This document shows positions 15,993 through 24,358 of a stretch of 32,512 bases of DNA, piece after piece. A program made the position numbers and the translations under genes. Each line of letters begins with the position of its first letter. Within the stretch, counting starts at the first letter, position 1. Under the pieces are notes generated by a model. It was not told the origin of the DNA and did not search any database. It saw nothing but the letters and a program-made list of their open reading frames with translations. Origin of the DNA: Caulobacterales bacterium (GTDB lineage: Bacteria > Pseudomonadota > Alphaproteobacteria > Caulobacterales > Caulobacteraceae); contig JACRBD010000206.1 in assembly GCA_016234625.1 (NCBI GenBank), positions 1 through 32,512 on the forward strand, given 5' to 3'.

Positions 15993-16111
15993 GCGCGGAT
16001 GTCCCTTGAGTACGTCCCCAGTTCGGCCGCGAGGTCTGGCAAGTCCCGCAACCGACGCTATCTTAACGCTGTTAAGGCGGCGGCGCGCCAGTGAATTTTT
16101 CACCGGCAGGG

Positions 16112-16227
16112 TCTGGAGCGCGGTCAGCAAAAGTGGGAACCGGTTTTGCGTCCGACCGCGCTCCAGATTTAGAACGTGGCGCGCAGCCCGGGCGGCGAAC
16201 CGGTTTCCACTTCGCCTGGCTGCGCGC
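16112..16227. repeat. Pair of inverted palindromic units around an AACCGGTTT core
   Basis: Unit 1 (16112-16167) has perfect 14-base arms TCTGGAGCGCGGTC / GACCGCGCTCCAGA enclosing AAGTGGGAACCGGTTTT. Unit 2 (16179-16227) has 10-base arms GCGCGCAGCC / GGCTGCGCGC enclosing the same core in reverse orientation (GAACCGGTTTCCACTT). The two units are therefore an inverted pair of one element. This fills most of the 266-base gap between the Fe-S subunit and the cytochrome gene. The core resembles palindromes common between genes in alphaproteobacteria. Confidence 0.82.
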
Positions 16228-16258
16228 TACGCTGAATTTACCTCGCCGGAGCAAAGCC

Positions 16259-16609
16259 ATGCGCCTCGTCCTCGCCGCCGCCCTCGCCCTGACCACCGCC
16301 CTGCCCGCGACCGCGCAGGACGGACAGGCGCTGTACAACGCCCAGTGCAAGAGCTGCCATACAATCACCGGCGTCAGCGGCGCTGGCGGCCCGAGCCTGA
16401 AGGGCGTCTTCGGCCGCAAGATCGCCTCGGCGCCCGGATTCGCCTTTTCCTCGGGCCTGAAGGGCAAGGCCGGGACCTGGAGCGACGCCAGCCTCGAAGC
16501 CTATCTGGCCGCGCCGGTCACCTTTGCCCCCGGCACCCGAATGTTCGCGCGTGTGGCGCAACCTGAGGCGCGCAAGGCGATTATCGGCTACCTGAAGACC
16601 TTGCACTAG
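16259..16609 (+). CDS. Periplasmic c-type cytochrome, class I
   Basis: A 116-residue protein with a signal peptide (MRLVLAAALALTTALPATAQ), leaving about 96 residues. The haem site is CKSCH (Cys30, Cys33, His34), and Met95 in GTRMFARV is the likely sixth ligand, as in mitochondrial-type cytochrome c2/c552. The ATG at 16259 places the signal peptide directly at the start; the longer in-frame start at 16091 reads through the repeat. It is divergent from the molybdo-hydroxylase operon and could accept its electrons, as cytochromes do for periplasmic aldehyde dehydrogenases. That pairing is inferred from position. Confidence 0.9.
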   Translation: MRLVLAAALALTTALPATAQDGQALYNAQCKSCHTITGVSGAGGPSLKGVFGRKIASAPGFAFSSGLKGKAGTWSDASLEAYLAAPVTFAPGTRMFARVAQPEARKAIIGYLKTLH

Positions 16610-16617
16610 GAGCGCCC

Positions 16618-16929
16618 ATGCGCCGCCTGATCCTGATCTCCACGCTCGGCCTGGCCGTCGCCGGCTGCGCCACCCTTCCCGCGCCCGGGACGGACAGCGA
16701 CTCGCTGAGCTATCGCTGCGCCGGCGGCAAGGGCTTCACGGCGGCCTGGAACCAGCCGGGCGACAAGGTGAAGGTGACGGCCGGCGGCGTGACGAAGTCG
16801 CTGCCCAACGCCCGTGCGGCCTCCGGCGCCCGCTACGCCGCCGGGGCCTTCGAGATCTGGGGCAAGGGCGAAGAAGCCATGCTGTCCGGGTTCCCGGGCG
16901 GCCCCTACAGCAACTGCCGCGTCGGCTGA
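16618..16929 (+). CDS. MliC-like lipoprotein (c-type lysozyme inhibitor fold)
   Basis: A 103-residue lipoprotein. The signal peptide ends in the lipobox AVAGC with Cys17. The mature part shows the MliC/PliC pattern: a Tyr-x-Cys near the start (SYRCAGGKGF), LPNARAASGARYAAG, WGKGEEAMLSG and a final Cys (NCRVG) that would form the disulfide. The family blocks C-type lysozyme in the periplasm or at the outer membrane. The ribosome site AGGAG overlaps the stop codon of the cytochrome gene, so the two are probably cotranscribed. The family call is by pattern and is moderately sure. Confidence 0.75.
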   Translation: MRRLILISTLGLAVAGCATLPAPGTDSDSLSYRCAGGKGFTAAWNQPGDKVKVTAGGVTKSLPNARAASGARYAAGAFEIWGKGEEAMLSGFPGGPYSNCRVG

Positions 16930-16939
16930 CGGAGCCCCG

Positions 16940-17833
16940 GTGGACGCCTTTCCAGCCTTCTTCCCCCTGGCGGGCCGCAAGGTGGTCATCGCCGGAACCG
17001 GCGAGGCCGCTGACGCCAAGGCGCGGCTGTTCGAGGGTTCGCCGGCGCATGTGGTGCGGCTTGAGGGGCCGTCGGCGTTTCTGGCCGGAGCCTATTCGGG
17101 CGCGATCCTGGCCTTCATCGCGGGCGACGACCTCTTCGTGCAGGCGGCGGCCGGCGCGGCGAGGGCGGCGCGGGCGCTGGCCAATGTGGTCGACCGGCCG
17201 GAGCTGTCGGACTTCTTCACCCCGGCCCTGATCGACCGGGGCGAGGTGGTGGCCGCCATCGGCACCGGCGGCGGGGCGCCGATGCTGGCCTCCCTGCTGC
17301 GCAACGCCATCGAGACCCGCATCCCCGAGGGCTCCGGCCGGGTCGCCGCCCTGCTGCGACAGCATCAGGTCCAGGTGCGCGAGTCCCTGCCCGATCCAAC
17401 CGAGCGGCGGGCCTTCCTGCGCGAGATTCTCTCCAGCCCCACGGCCCAGGCGGCCATCGACGGCGACATGGAGCGCGCCGGCGTACTGCTGCAAGAAGCC
17501 CTCAAGCGCGGCGTCCAACCGCGCGGCCTGGTGCGGTTCGTGGCCGGAAGGGGCCCCTCGGACCTGTTGACCCTGCGCGCCGCCAGGGTGCTGGCCGAGG
17601 CCGACTGCCTGGTCATTCCCGACGGCGTCGAGCCGGCCATCCTGGCCATGGCGCGACGCGACGCCGGGCGGCTGACCCTGGGCGACGCCGGGACCGAGCA
17701 CCTGATCGCCCTGGCCCGCGCCGGACGTCAGGTGGTGCGACTGGTCACCGGTCCGATCGACCCGCGCGAGGTCAGGGCCATGGCGGAAGCCGGTGTGGCG
17801 GTCGAGGTCCTGCTCGCCGCGCCCGGAACATGA
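16940..17833 (+). CDS. Siroheme-synthase-like protein: precorrin-2 dehydrogenase domain plus a shortened methyltransferase remnant
   Basis: A 297-residue protein from a GTG start; full CysG is about 457. Residues 1-140 match the CysG N-terminal NAD-dependent precorrin-2 dehydrogenase/ferrochelatase: FFPLAGRKVVIAGTGEAADAKA, AGDDLF, NVVDRPELSDFFTPALIDR and AAIGTGGGAPMLASLLRNAIE. A linker follows to about residue 190. Residues 197-297 resemble only the first half of the uroporphyrinogen III methyltransferase domain. The VGAGPGDP signature is reduced to VAGRGPSDLLTLRA, and the second SAM-binding half is absent. Methyltransferase activity is unlikely. Its TGA overlaps the modB ATG by 4 bases. An in-frame ATG at 16814 lies inside the lipoprotein gene and is rejected. 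Confidence 0.78.
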   Translation: MDAFPAFFPLAGRKVVIAGTGEAADAKARLFEGSPAHVVRLEGPSAFLAGAYSGAILAFIAGDDLFVQAAAGAARAARALANVVDRPELSDFFTPALIDRGEVVAAIGTGGGAPMLASLLRNAIETRIPEGSGRVAALLRQHQVQVRESLPDPTERRAFLREILSSPTAQAAIDGDMERAGVLLQEALKRGVQPRGLVRFVAGRGPSDLLTLRAARVLAEADCLVIPDGVEPAILAMARRDAGRLTLGDAGTEHLIALARAGRQVVRLVTGPIDPREVRAMAEAGVAVEVLLAAPGT

Positions 17834-18522
17834 CCACCCTGACCCCCGCCGATCTGGAGGCCGTGGCCCTCTCCCTGAAGGTGGCGGCGACGGCGATGCT
17901 GTTCTCACTGCCGGCAGCCTTCGCCGTGGCGCTGCTGCTGGCGCGGGGCCGGTTTCCCGGCCGCTCGCTGCTGGACGCCCTGGTGCATCTGCCGCTGGTG
18001 CTGCCGCCGGTGGCGACCGGCTACGCCCTGCTGATCCTGCTCGGGCGCAACGGGCCGCTGGGCCGACCGCTGGCCGAGATCGGCATCGTGTTCGCCTTTG
18101 ACTGGACCGGCGCGGCCCTGGCCGCCGCGGTGATGGCCTTCCCGCTGATGGTTCGGCCGATCCGACTGGCCATCGAGGCCATCGACCCCGAGGTCGATGA
18201 GGTCGCCCGGACCCTGGGCGCGCGGCCATGGCTCCGCCTGCTCAGGATCACCATCCCGCTGGCGGGGCCGGGCCTGATCGCCGGGGCCGTGCTGGGCTTC
18301 GCCAAGGCGCTCGGCGAATTCGGGGCGACCATTACCTTCGCCGCGGCCATCCCCGGAGAGACCCTGACCCTGCCGACAGCCATCTACCAGGCGGTGCAGC
18401 AACCCGGCGGCGAGAAACGGGCGATCGCCCTGTGCATCGTGGCGACGGCCATCGCCGTAGCCGCGGTGATCGCCTCCAACGCCTTTGGCCGGGCGGTGGA
18501 GCGCCCGACCGGCCGGGCCTAA
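17830..18522 (+). CDS. modB: Molybdate ABC transporter permease ModB
   Basis: A 230-residue inner-membrane permease of the usual ModB length with about five or six membrane helices. The EAA loop that contacts the ATPase reads EVARTLGARPWLRLLRITIPLAGPGLIAG. LPLVLPPVATGYALLILLGRNGPLG, LGFAKALGEFGATITFAAAIPGET and LPTAIYQAVQQPG are typical of ModB and distinguish it from sulfate permeases. It is translationally coupled to the siroheme-synthase-like gene. modA (binding protein) and modC (ATPase) are not in the window, and the next gene is on the other strand, converging with a 4-base overlap. Confidence 0.93.
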   Translation: MTTLTPADLEAVALSLKVAATAMLFSLPAAFAVALLLARGRFPGRSLLDALVHLPLVLPPVATGYALLILLGRNGPLGRPLAEIGIVFAFDWTGAALAAAVMAFPLMVRPIRLAIEAIDPEVDEVARTLGARPWLRLLRITIPLAGPGLIAGAVLGFAKALGEFGATITFAAAIPGETLTLPTAIYQAVQQPGGEKRAIALCIVATAIAVAAVIASNAFGRAVERPTGRA

Positions 18523-20168
18523 TCGTCCAGCGACCGCCCCCTGGTCTCGGGCCAGAGGAAGAAGGTCACGACCACGCTGATCAGGGTGAAGACGAACGGG
18601 TACCAGAGCCCGGCGTAGATGTTGCCGGTGGCCGTGACGATGGCGAAGGCGGTGAACGGCACGAAGCCGCCGACCCAGCCCGTGCCCACATGATAGGGCA
18701 GCGACAGGGCCGTGTAGCGCACCCGCGTCGGAAACAGCTCCACAAGGGCCGAGGCCTGCGGGCCATAGAGGGCGGTGGCCGCGACCACGAAGATCATCAT
18801 CACCCCGAACAGGGCGGCGATGTCCATGCGGCCGGCCTCGGCCTTGGCCGGATAGCCCGCCGTGACCAGGGCGGCCTTCAACCGGGTTTCGAAGTCGGTT
18901 TTGGCGGCCTTCAGCGCGGCCTTGTCCAGCCCCTCGCCCTCCACGGAGATGACCTCGGCCGAACCCACGTCGACCCGCGCCGGCACGCCCGGAGCACCGG
19001 CCTCGTTGACATAGGAGACCCCCGCGTTGGCCAGGGCGCTCTTGGCGATGTCGCAGGAGCTGGTGAACACCGCCTTGCCCACCGGGTCGAACTGCAGGTG
19101 GCAGGAGGCCGGGTCGGCGATCACGTTCACCGGCATGCGCTGCTCGGCCTCGGACAGCGCCGGATTGGCGTACTTCGCCATCAGGTGGAAGCCGGGGAAG
19201 AAGGCGACCAGCGCCAGGGTCATGCCGAACCACAGCACCCACTTGCGGCCGACCTTGTCTGAAAGCCAGCCGAAGAAGACGTACAGCGGCGCGCTGACCG
19301 CCACGGCGACCATGACCAGCTCGTTGACCGTCTTTGGCTCGACCTTGAGGAACCGCTCAAGGAACACCGGCAGATAGAAGAAGGCCGTGTACCAGACCGC
19401 TCCCTGGGCGAACATGACCGCCACCAGCGCCAGCAGCACCAGCTTGAGAGTCTTCCACTGGCCGAAGGCTTCGCGGAAGGGGTGCTTTGACTGCTCGCCG
19501 GCGTCCTTGAGCTTCTGGAACGAAGGGCTTTCCGACAGCTTCAGGCGCATCCAGATCGACACGCCCAGCAGGCCAACCGAGACCAGGAAGGGAATGCGCC
19601 AGCCCCAGGCGACGAAGGCCTCCTCGCCGAGGATGGTCCGCGCGGCGAGGATCACCACCAGGGCCCCGAAAAGGCCGAAGGCGGCGGAGGTCTGGATCCA
19701 GCCGGTCCTGGCGCCGCGCTTGCCCGGCGTCGAATGTTCGGCGACGTAGATGGCCGCGCCGCCGTACTCGCCGCCCAGCGCCGTGCCCTGGATGATCCGC
19801 ATCAGGATCAGGAGCAGCGGGGCCAGCGGCCCGGCCATGGCGTAGGTCGGCAGAAGGCCGATGGCGAAGGTCGCCGCGCCCATCAGGATGACGGTGATCA
19901 GGAAGGCGCCCTTGCGGCCGGCCTTGTCGCCGATACGGCCGAAGATCAGCGCACCCAGCGGACGGAAGAAGAAGCCGGCGCCAAACAGCCCCAGGGCCGC
20001 CAGCACCCCGGCCGTGTCGCCCAGCTCGGCGAAGAAGTTTTTGCCGATGACCGAGGCGAGGGTGCCGAAGACGAAGAAGTCGTACCACTCGAACGCCGTG
20101 CCGGCCGACGAGGCCAGGACCACCGTGCGCATCGATGTGGGCTGCTCTTCGGTCGCCGCGTTCGCCAT
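18519..20168 (-). CDS. MFS transporter, metabolite:H+ symporter type, with a large hydrophilic insert
   Basis: A 549-residue major facilitator of the MHS family (relatives: KgtP, ProP, ShiA), which takes up carboxylates or zwitterions with protons. The start SSAGTAFEWYDFFVFGTLA is the family hallmark. The loop 2-3 motif is GRIGDKAGRK (77-86), and the second-half copy is LSDKVGRK (302-309). LGGEYGGAAIYVAEH is also typical. Relatives are 430-450 residues. The excess is a polar segment at about 331-448 between helices, with Cys356 and Cys372 and charged residues. It should lie in the periplasm if the normal topology holds. Substrate unknown. Confidence 0.9.
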   Translation of the reverse strand: MANAATEEQPTSMRTVVLASSAGTAFEWYDFFVFGTLASVIGKNFFAELGDTAGVLAALGLFGAGFFFRPLGALIFGRIGDKAGRKGAFLITVILMGAATFAIGLLPTYAMAGPLAPLLLILMRIIQGTALGGEYGGAAIYVAEHSTPGKRGARTGWIQTSAAFGLFGALVVILAARTILGEEAFVAWGWRIPFLVSVGLLGVSIWMRLKLSESPSFQKLKDAGEQSKHPFREAFGQWKTLKLVLLALVAVMFAQGAVWYTAFFYLPVFLERFLKVEPKTVNELVMVAVAVSAPLYVFFGWLSDKVGRKWVLWFGMTLALVAFFPGFHLMAKYANPALSEAEQRMPVNVIADPASCHLQFDPVGKAVFTSSCDIAKSALANAGVSYVNEAGAPGVPARVDVGSAEVISVEGEGLDKAALKAAKTDFETRLKAALVTAGYPAKAEAGRMDIAALFGVMMIFVVAATALYGPQASALVELFPTRVRYTALSLPYHVGTGWVGGFVPFTAFAIVTATGNIYAGLWYPFVFTLISVVVTFFLWPETRGRSLDD

Positions 20169-20227
20169 GCTGTCTTCTCCCCCAGGAACGGGGAAGGTCT
20201 AGCACGCCGCGCGGCGCGGGGAAGAGA

Positions 20228-22567
20228 TCAGGCGACGGCGGCGGTCGCGTTCGGTTCAGCGGCCAGGCGGGCGATCTCGGCCAGCAGGGCGGCGGGCGAG
20301 ATCGGCTTGCCGACCACACCGTCCATCCCCGCGGCCAGATAGGTCTCACGCTGGTGCGCCAGTACGTTGGCGGTGAGGGCGATGATCGGCGTGGCGGCGC
20401 AGGGCCCCCGCTGGGCGCGGATGCGGCGGCAGGCCTCCAGCCCGTCCATGTCCGGCATCTGGATATCCATGAGGATCAGGTCGAACGGGGCGCTGGCGGC
20501 GGCGGCCACGCCCGAGGCGCCGTCGCTGGCGGTCTGGGCGGAGGCGCCGAGACTTTCCAGCAGCTTGACGGCGATCATCCGGTTGGTGGGATTGTCCTCC
20601 ACCACCAGGAACCGCAGCCCCTCCAGCAGGGTGACGCCCAGACCCGCGGACGGCGCGGCGGCCACGGCGTCGGGCGCGGCGATCTCGATGCGGAAGGTCG
20701 AGCCGAGGCCCGGGCGCGAGAAGAACGACACCTCGCCGCCCATCATCTCGGCCAGCTTGCGGGTGATGGTCAGGCCAAGGCCCGAGCCGCCGAATCGCCG
20801 GGTGGTCGAGGCGTCGGCCTGGTGAAAGCGCTCGAACAGCCGGTCCTGGGCGTCCAGCGGAATGCCGATGCCGGTGTCCTTCACCGCGAACGCGAGGCGG
20901 CCGGAGACGGGGCGAGCGCAGGTCAGGGTCACGCCGCCGGCGAGGGTGAACTTCACCGCGTTGCCCATCAGGTTGAACAGGCACTGGCGCAGCCGCACCG
21001 GGTCGGACCGCACCCAGCCCAGGGCCTCGGCGCCTTCAAGCGTCAGGGTGAGGCCCTTGGCCTTCGCCTGCGGCTCCAACAGCCGGAACACGCTGCGGGC
21101 CAGTTCGCCCGCATCGACCGGCTCGTCCTGCAGCTCCAGCCGACCGGCCTCGATCCGTTCGAAGTCGATCACGTCGTCCAGCAGGGTCGAGAGCATTTCG
21201 CCGCAGCTGAGGGCCTCGTCCAGCAGTCGCCGACCGCCGTCACTGACGTTCGCCTCGCCCTTCAGCAGATGCAGCACGCCGAGCACGCCGTTCATCGGGG
21301 TGCGGATCTCGTGACTCATGTTGGCCAGGAAGGCCGCCTTGGCCTCGGCGGCCGCCTCGGCGGCGCGCTGGGCCTCCACCAGAGCCAGTTCCTGGCGTTT
21401 GCGGGCGTCGATGTCGAGGACCAGGCCCACGCCTTTGCGGGTCGGCCGGTCCAGCCGATAGAAGCAACGGACCCATCGTTCCTCGCCCTCCGGCAGGGCG
21501 ATGCGGAACTCCATCGAGATGTTCTCTTCGCCCCGCGCCCAGCGCCGGTTGGTTTCGAACACCAGGCCCCGGTCGTCGCGGTGGACGAACGGCCAGACCG
21601 GCAGGGCGATCTCCTCGAAGGTCATCCGCCGCCCGACGAGGCGATAGAACTGCTCGCTGGCCCAGAAGCTGCCGGCGGCGTGGTCGATCTCGAAGGCTCC
21701 GGCCTCGGCTGCGCCCAGAGCCAGCTCCTGGCGCCAGGCGTCCATGCGGGCCTGTTCCATCAGGGCCTGGACCCGGCGCTCGCCTTCGCGGGCGGCGTCC
21801 CGGGCCTCGACCAGTTCGCTGACGTCCTGCGAGATACCCTTCAGCGCGAAGGCTCGTCCGCGAGGTTCGGTCCGGAACGTGGCCCGCATCGTCAGCCAGC
21901 GGCCATCGCGCGTCAGAAGTCGGTGCTCGATCGTTGCGCCCTCGCCGGAGGTGACGCCGCGCTTGAAGACGGCGTTGACGCTTTCCCGTTGGGACGGATC
22001 GACGATGGCGTGAAACTTCTCGGTGGTGTCGATGTCGGCCCGGTCCCAGCCGCAGAGCGCCAGGATGTCCTCGGACCACTCGATCCTGTCGGTATAGGGG
22101 TCGTAGCTCCAGCTGCCGATGCCGGCGGCTTCGGACAGCATCGAGCGGTTGCGGCGGGCGGCTTCGAGTTCTTCCTTTTGCAGCACTGTTTCGGTGATGT
22201 CGTGCAGAGTGCCGACCATCTGGTCGTCGGGGTCAAGCCGCGAGCGGCCCTGGATCCACATCCACTCGCCGTTCTTGCGGCGGATTTTCAGCTGGTTGAC
22301 CGTGTGGCCGTCGCGCTTCATCCGCCGCCGGGAGTCGCGTGCTTCCTCGAAGCTGTCCTCGTGCAGCAGATCGAAGATCGACGTGCCGACCAGATCGGCG
22401 CGGGTCCAGCCGGTAACCCGTTCCCAGGCGTCGTTGATCTCCGTGAACAGGCCTTCGCGATCGACCACCGCGAACATGTCCAGGGAATGATCGAAGAACC
22501 AGCGCGCCGCCGCGGACTCCGCCCGGCGCGCCATGGTCGATCGTTTTCCGGTCTTGCCGCCGGCCAT
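20228..22567 (-). CDS. Soluble hybrid sensor histidine kinase with three PAS domains and a receiver
   Basis: A 779-residue protein with no membrane helix. PAS domains lie at about 22-130 (SLDMFAVVDREGLFTEINDAWERVTGW), 145-255 (IGSWSYDPYTDRIEWSEDI) and 285-390. The dimerisation domain has FLANMSHEIRTPMNGVLG with phosphoacceptor His419. The ATPase domain has the N box NLMGNAVKFT (532-541), DTGIGIP (564-570) and GGSGLGLTI (593-601). The C-terminal receiver (about 651-770) has acceptor Asp701 in LILMDIQMPDMDG and Lys754. All catalytic residues are present. No partner regulator or phosphotransfer protein is adjacent. ATG 22567 is chosen because upstream in-frame sequence to 23131 is antisense to trmO and looks non-coding. 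Confidence 0.93.
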   Translation of the reverse strand: MAGGKTGKRSTMARRAESAAARWFFDHSLDMFAVVDREGLFTEINDAWERVTGWTRADLVGTSIFDLLHEDSFEEARDSRRRMKRDGHTVNQLKIRRKNGEWMWIQGRSRLDPDDQMVGTLHDITETVLQKEELEAARRNRSMLSEAAGIGSWSYDPYTDRIEWSEDILALCGWDRADIDTTEKFHAIVDPSQRESVNAVFKRGVTSGEGATIEHRLLTRDGRWLTMRATFRTEPRGRAFALKGISQDVSELVEARDAAREGERRVQALMEQARMDAWRQELALGAAEAGAFEIDHAAGSFWASEQFYRLVGRRMTFEEIALPVWPFVHRDDRGLVFETNRRWARGEENISMEFRIALPEGEERWVRCFYRLDRPTRKGVGLVLDIDARKRQELALVEAQRAAEAAAEAKAAFLANMSHEIRTPMNGVLGVLHLLKGEANVSDGGRRLLDEALSCGEMLSTLLDDVIDFERIEAGRLELQDEPVDAGELARSVFRLLEPQAKAKGLTLTLEGAEALGWVRSDPVRLRQCLFNLMGNAVKFTLAGGVTLTCARPVSGRLAFAVKDTGIGIPLDAQDRLFERFHQADASTTRRFGGSGLGLTITRKLAEMMGGEVSFFSRPGLGSTFRIEIAAPDAVAAAPSAGLGVTLLEGLRFLVVEDNPTNRMIAVKLLESLGASAQTASDGASGVAAAASAPFDLILMDIQMPDMDGLEACRRIRAQRGPCAATPIIALTANVLAHQRETYLAAGMDGVVGKPISPAALLAEIARLAAEPNATAAVA

Positions 22568-22751
22568 GTCTGGTTTCCGCCCGTTGCCCGACGGGACCAT
22601 GGCGCCAGACGAGTAAACTTTGGGTTCTCGCCGGGCTTGAGCCAGATCAATCCGACGAGGACGCCGGAGTTCGCCCACATCCGCGGCAGGTTGCTTGACC
22701 GCCCGGGCCGCCGGGCCTAGCCCGACCGGGTTGCCGGAAAGGGAGGCGTCC

Positions 22752-23213
22752 ATGACGTTTGTGATCGAGGCCGTGGGCCATGTGCGGGGCGGCCGCGACG
22801 AGGCCATCGACGACGACTGGGGACCCAGCCGGGCGCGGATCGAACTGGACCCGGCGCGGTTCCGTCCCGAAGCCTTGTTTGGCCTCGCTGACTTCTCCCA
22901 TGCCGAGATCGTCTTCGTCTTCGACCGCATCACCGAGGCCGAGATCGTCACCGGCGCGCGCCGACCGCGGGGTCGCGAAGACTGGCCGATGGTCGGCATC
23001 TTCGCCCAGCGCGGCCGCAACCGGCCCAACCGTCTGGGCGTCTCGGTTTGTCGCGTGGTGGCGGTGGACGGCCTGACCCTGGAGGTCGAGGGACTGGACG
23101 CCATCGACGGCACGCCGGTGGTCGACATCAAGCCGGTGCTCAGCGGCTTCCTGCCGCGCGGCGAGGTCCGTGAACCGGCCTGGGCCGGAGAGATTATGGA
23201 GACCTACTGGTGA
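22752..23213 (+). CDS. TrmO-type tRNA methyltransferase (TsaA/YaeB-like family)
   Basis: A 153-residue member of the TrmO/VirR family, SAM-dependent enzymes with an unusual beta-barrel; E. coli TrmO (235 residues) methylates t6A37 in tRNA-Thr. Present motifs are VGHVRG at the start, FDRITEAEIV, the RGRNRPNRLGVSV block and GTPVVDIKPVLSGF, where the Asp-Ile-Lys-Pro motif is diagnostic. It lacks the C-terminal domain of the long form, like many short homologues. ATG 22752 follows a GGGAGG ribosome site. It is first in the operon and overlaps the CoA transferase start by 4 bases. Exact tRNA target unsure. Confidence 0.85.
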   Translation: MTFVIEAVGHVRGGRDEAIDDDWGPSRARIELDPARFRPEALFGLADFSHAEIVFVFDRITEAEIVTGARRPRGREDWPMVGIFAQRGRNRPNRLGVSVCRVVAVDGLTLEVEGLDAIDGTPVVDIKPVLSGFLPRGEVREPAWAGEIMETYW

Positions 23214-24349
23214 GGCGGCCGCTTGAGGGCGTCCGCGTCCTGACCATCGAACACTATGGCGCCGGGCCCTATGCCACCCTGCTGATGGCCGAGCTGGGCG
23301 CCGAGGTGATCAAGATCGAGGCCCCGTCCATGGGCGGCGACGCCTCGCGCCCGACCGGGCCCTTCCTGCTGGGCGACGACGACAGCCAGTATTTCCAGAC
23401 CTTCTCACGGGGCAAGAAGTCGGCCGCCATCGAGCTGAAGACACTGGAAGGACGGGCTGATTTCGAGCGACTGGTCGCCTCGGCCGAGGCTGTGGTCAAC
23501 AATCTGCGCGGCGACCAGCCGGTGAAGTTGGGGCTAACCCACCAGGCCCTGAAGGCGATCAACCCGTCCATCGTCTGCGGACACCTTTCCGCCTACGGAC
23601 GAAACAACAGCCGCGAGGGCTGGCCAGGTTACGACTACCCGATGCAGGCCGAATGCGGGCTGATGAGCCTGACCGGCGAGCCAGACGGACCGCCGGCGCG
23701 GATGGGCGTCTCGATCATCGACTTCATGAGCGGGGCGACCTTCGCCTTCGGCGTGGTCAGCGCCATCCTCGCGGCCCGGACTACCGGAGAAGGCTGCGAC
23801 GTGGATGTGTCCCTGTTCGACGTGGCGCTGCACCAGCTGAGTTATCCAGCGGTCTGGGCGATGAACGAGCGTCACCCGACCGAGCGGTTGCCGGGCGGCG
23901 CCCATCCGTCGCTGGCCCCGGTGCAGCGGGTCAAGACCGCCGACGGCTACGGCCAGCTGATGTGCATGAACGAGAAGTTCTGGGCCGAGTTCTGTGCGCT
24001 GATTGCCCGGCACGACCTGGCCGTCGACCCGCGCTTCACGACCCTGGCCGACCGCGCCCGCAACCTGCCGGCCCTGACGCAGGTCCTGGACATCCTGTTT
24101 GCCGCCCGGCCCACCGCCGACTGGCAAACCCTGTTCGCTGGCCGCGTCCCGTTCGGCCCGGTCAACGGCCTGTTCGAGGCCCTGGACAATCCGTTCGTCG
24201 CCGAGGTCGGCATGCGCGATGTGGTCGACCACCCAGACCGGCCGCAGGGCCTGCAGATGCTGGCCATGCCGGTGAAAATCGACGGCGCGCGGATGCCGGG
24301 GATGCGGTCGCCGAAACTGGGCGAACACACGGACGAACTCTTGAGCTAG
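23210..24349 (+). CDS. CaiB/BaiF-type (class III) CoA transferase
   Basis: A 379-residue protein with a GTG start, in the size range for family III CoA transferases, which move CoA between carboxylic acids. LEGVRVLTIEHYGAGPYATLLMAELGAEVIKIE is the conserved start. The catalytic Asp is Asp171 in GVSIIDFMSG, and SLFDVALHQLSYPAVWAMN follows in family order. The C-terminal SPKLGEHTDELL is also typical. The Gly-rich loop found in true formyl-CoA:oxalate transferase is not evident, so the acid substrates are open. It lies between trmO and fdhD in a tight operon with a formate-dehydrogenase-like enzyme. Confidence 0.9.
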   Translation: MRRPLEGVRVLTIEHYGAGPYATLLMAELGAEVIKIEAPSMGGDASRPTGPFLLGDDDSQYFQTFSRGKKSAAIELKTLEGRADFERLVASAEAVVNNLRGDQPVKLGLTHQALKAINPSIVCGHLSAYGRNNSREGWPGYDYPMQAECGLMSLTGEPDGPPARMGVSIIDFMSGATFAFGVVSAILAARTTGEGCDVDVSLFDVALHQLSYPAVWAMNERHPTERLPGGAHPSLAPVQRVKTADGYGQLMCMNEKFWAEFCALIARHDLAVDPRFTTLADRARNLPALTQVLDILFAARPTADWQTLFAGRVPFGPVNGLFEALDNPFVAEVGMRDVVDHPDRPQGLQMLAMPVKIDGARMPGMRSPKLGEHTDELLS

Positions 24350-24358
24350 GCTCTACCC

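Noticed and set aside
13749..16094. A 781-codon plus-strand open frame opposite the molybdo-hydroxylase genes
   Set aside because: The opposite strand encodes two subunits with all cofactor motifs; this frame has no recognisable domain and is a codon-bias shadow.
20135..22720. An 861-codon plus-strand open frame opposite the histidine kinase
   Set aside because: The kinase on the minus strand has every expected catalytic motif; the plus frame has only compositional, His/Gln/Gly-rich sequence.
20228..23131. A 967-residue version of the histidine kinase starting at 23131
   Set aside because: The extra 188 N-terminal residues lie antisense to trmO, are Ser/Arg/Thr-rich without domains, and cross the divergent promoter region; the start at 22567 fits the PAS domain position.
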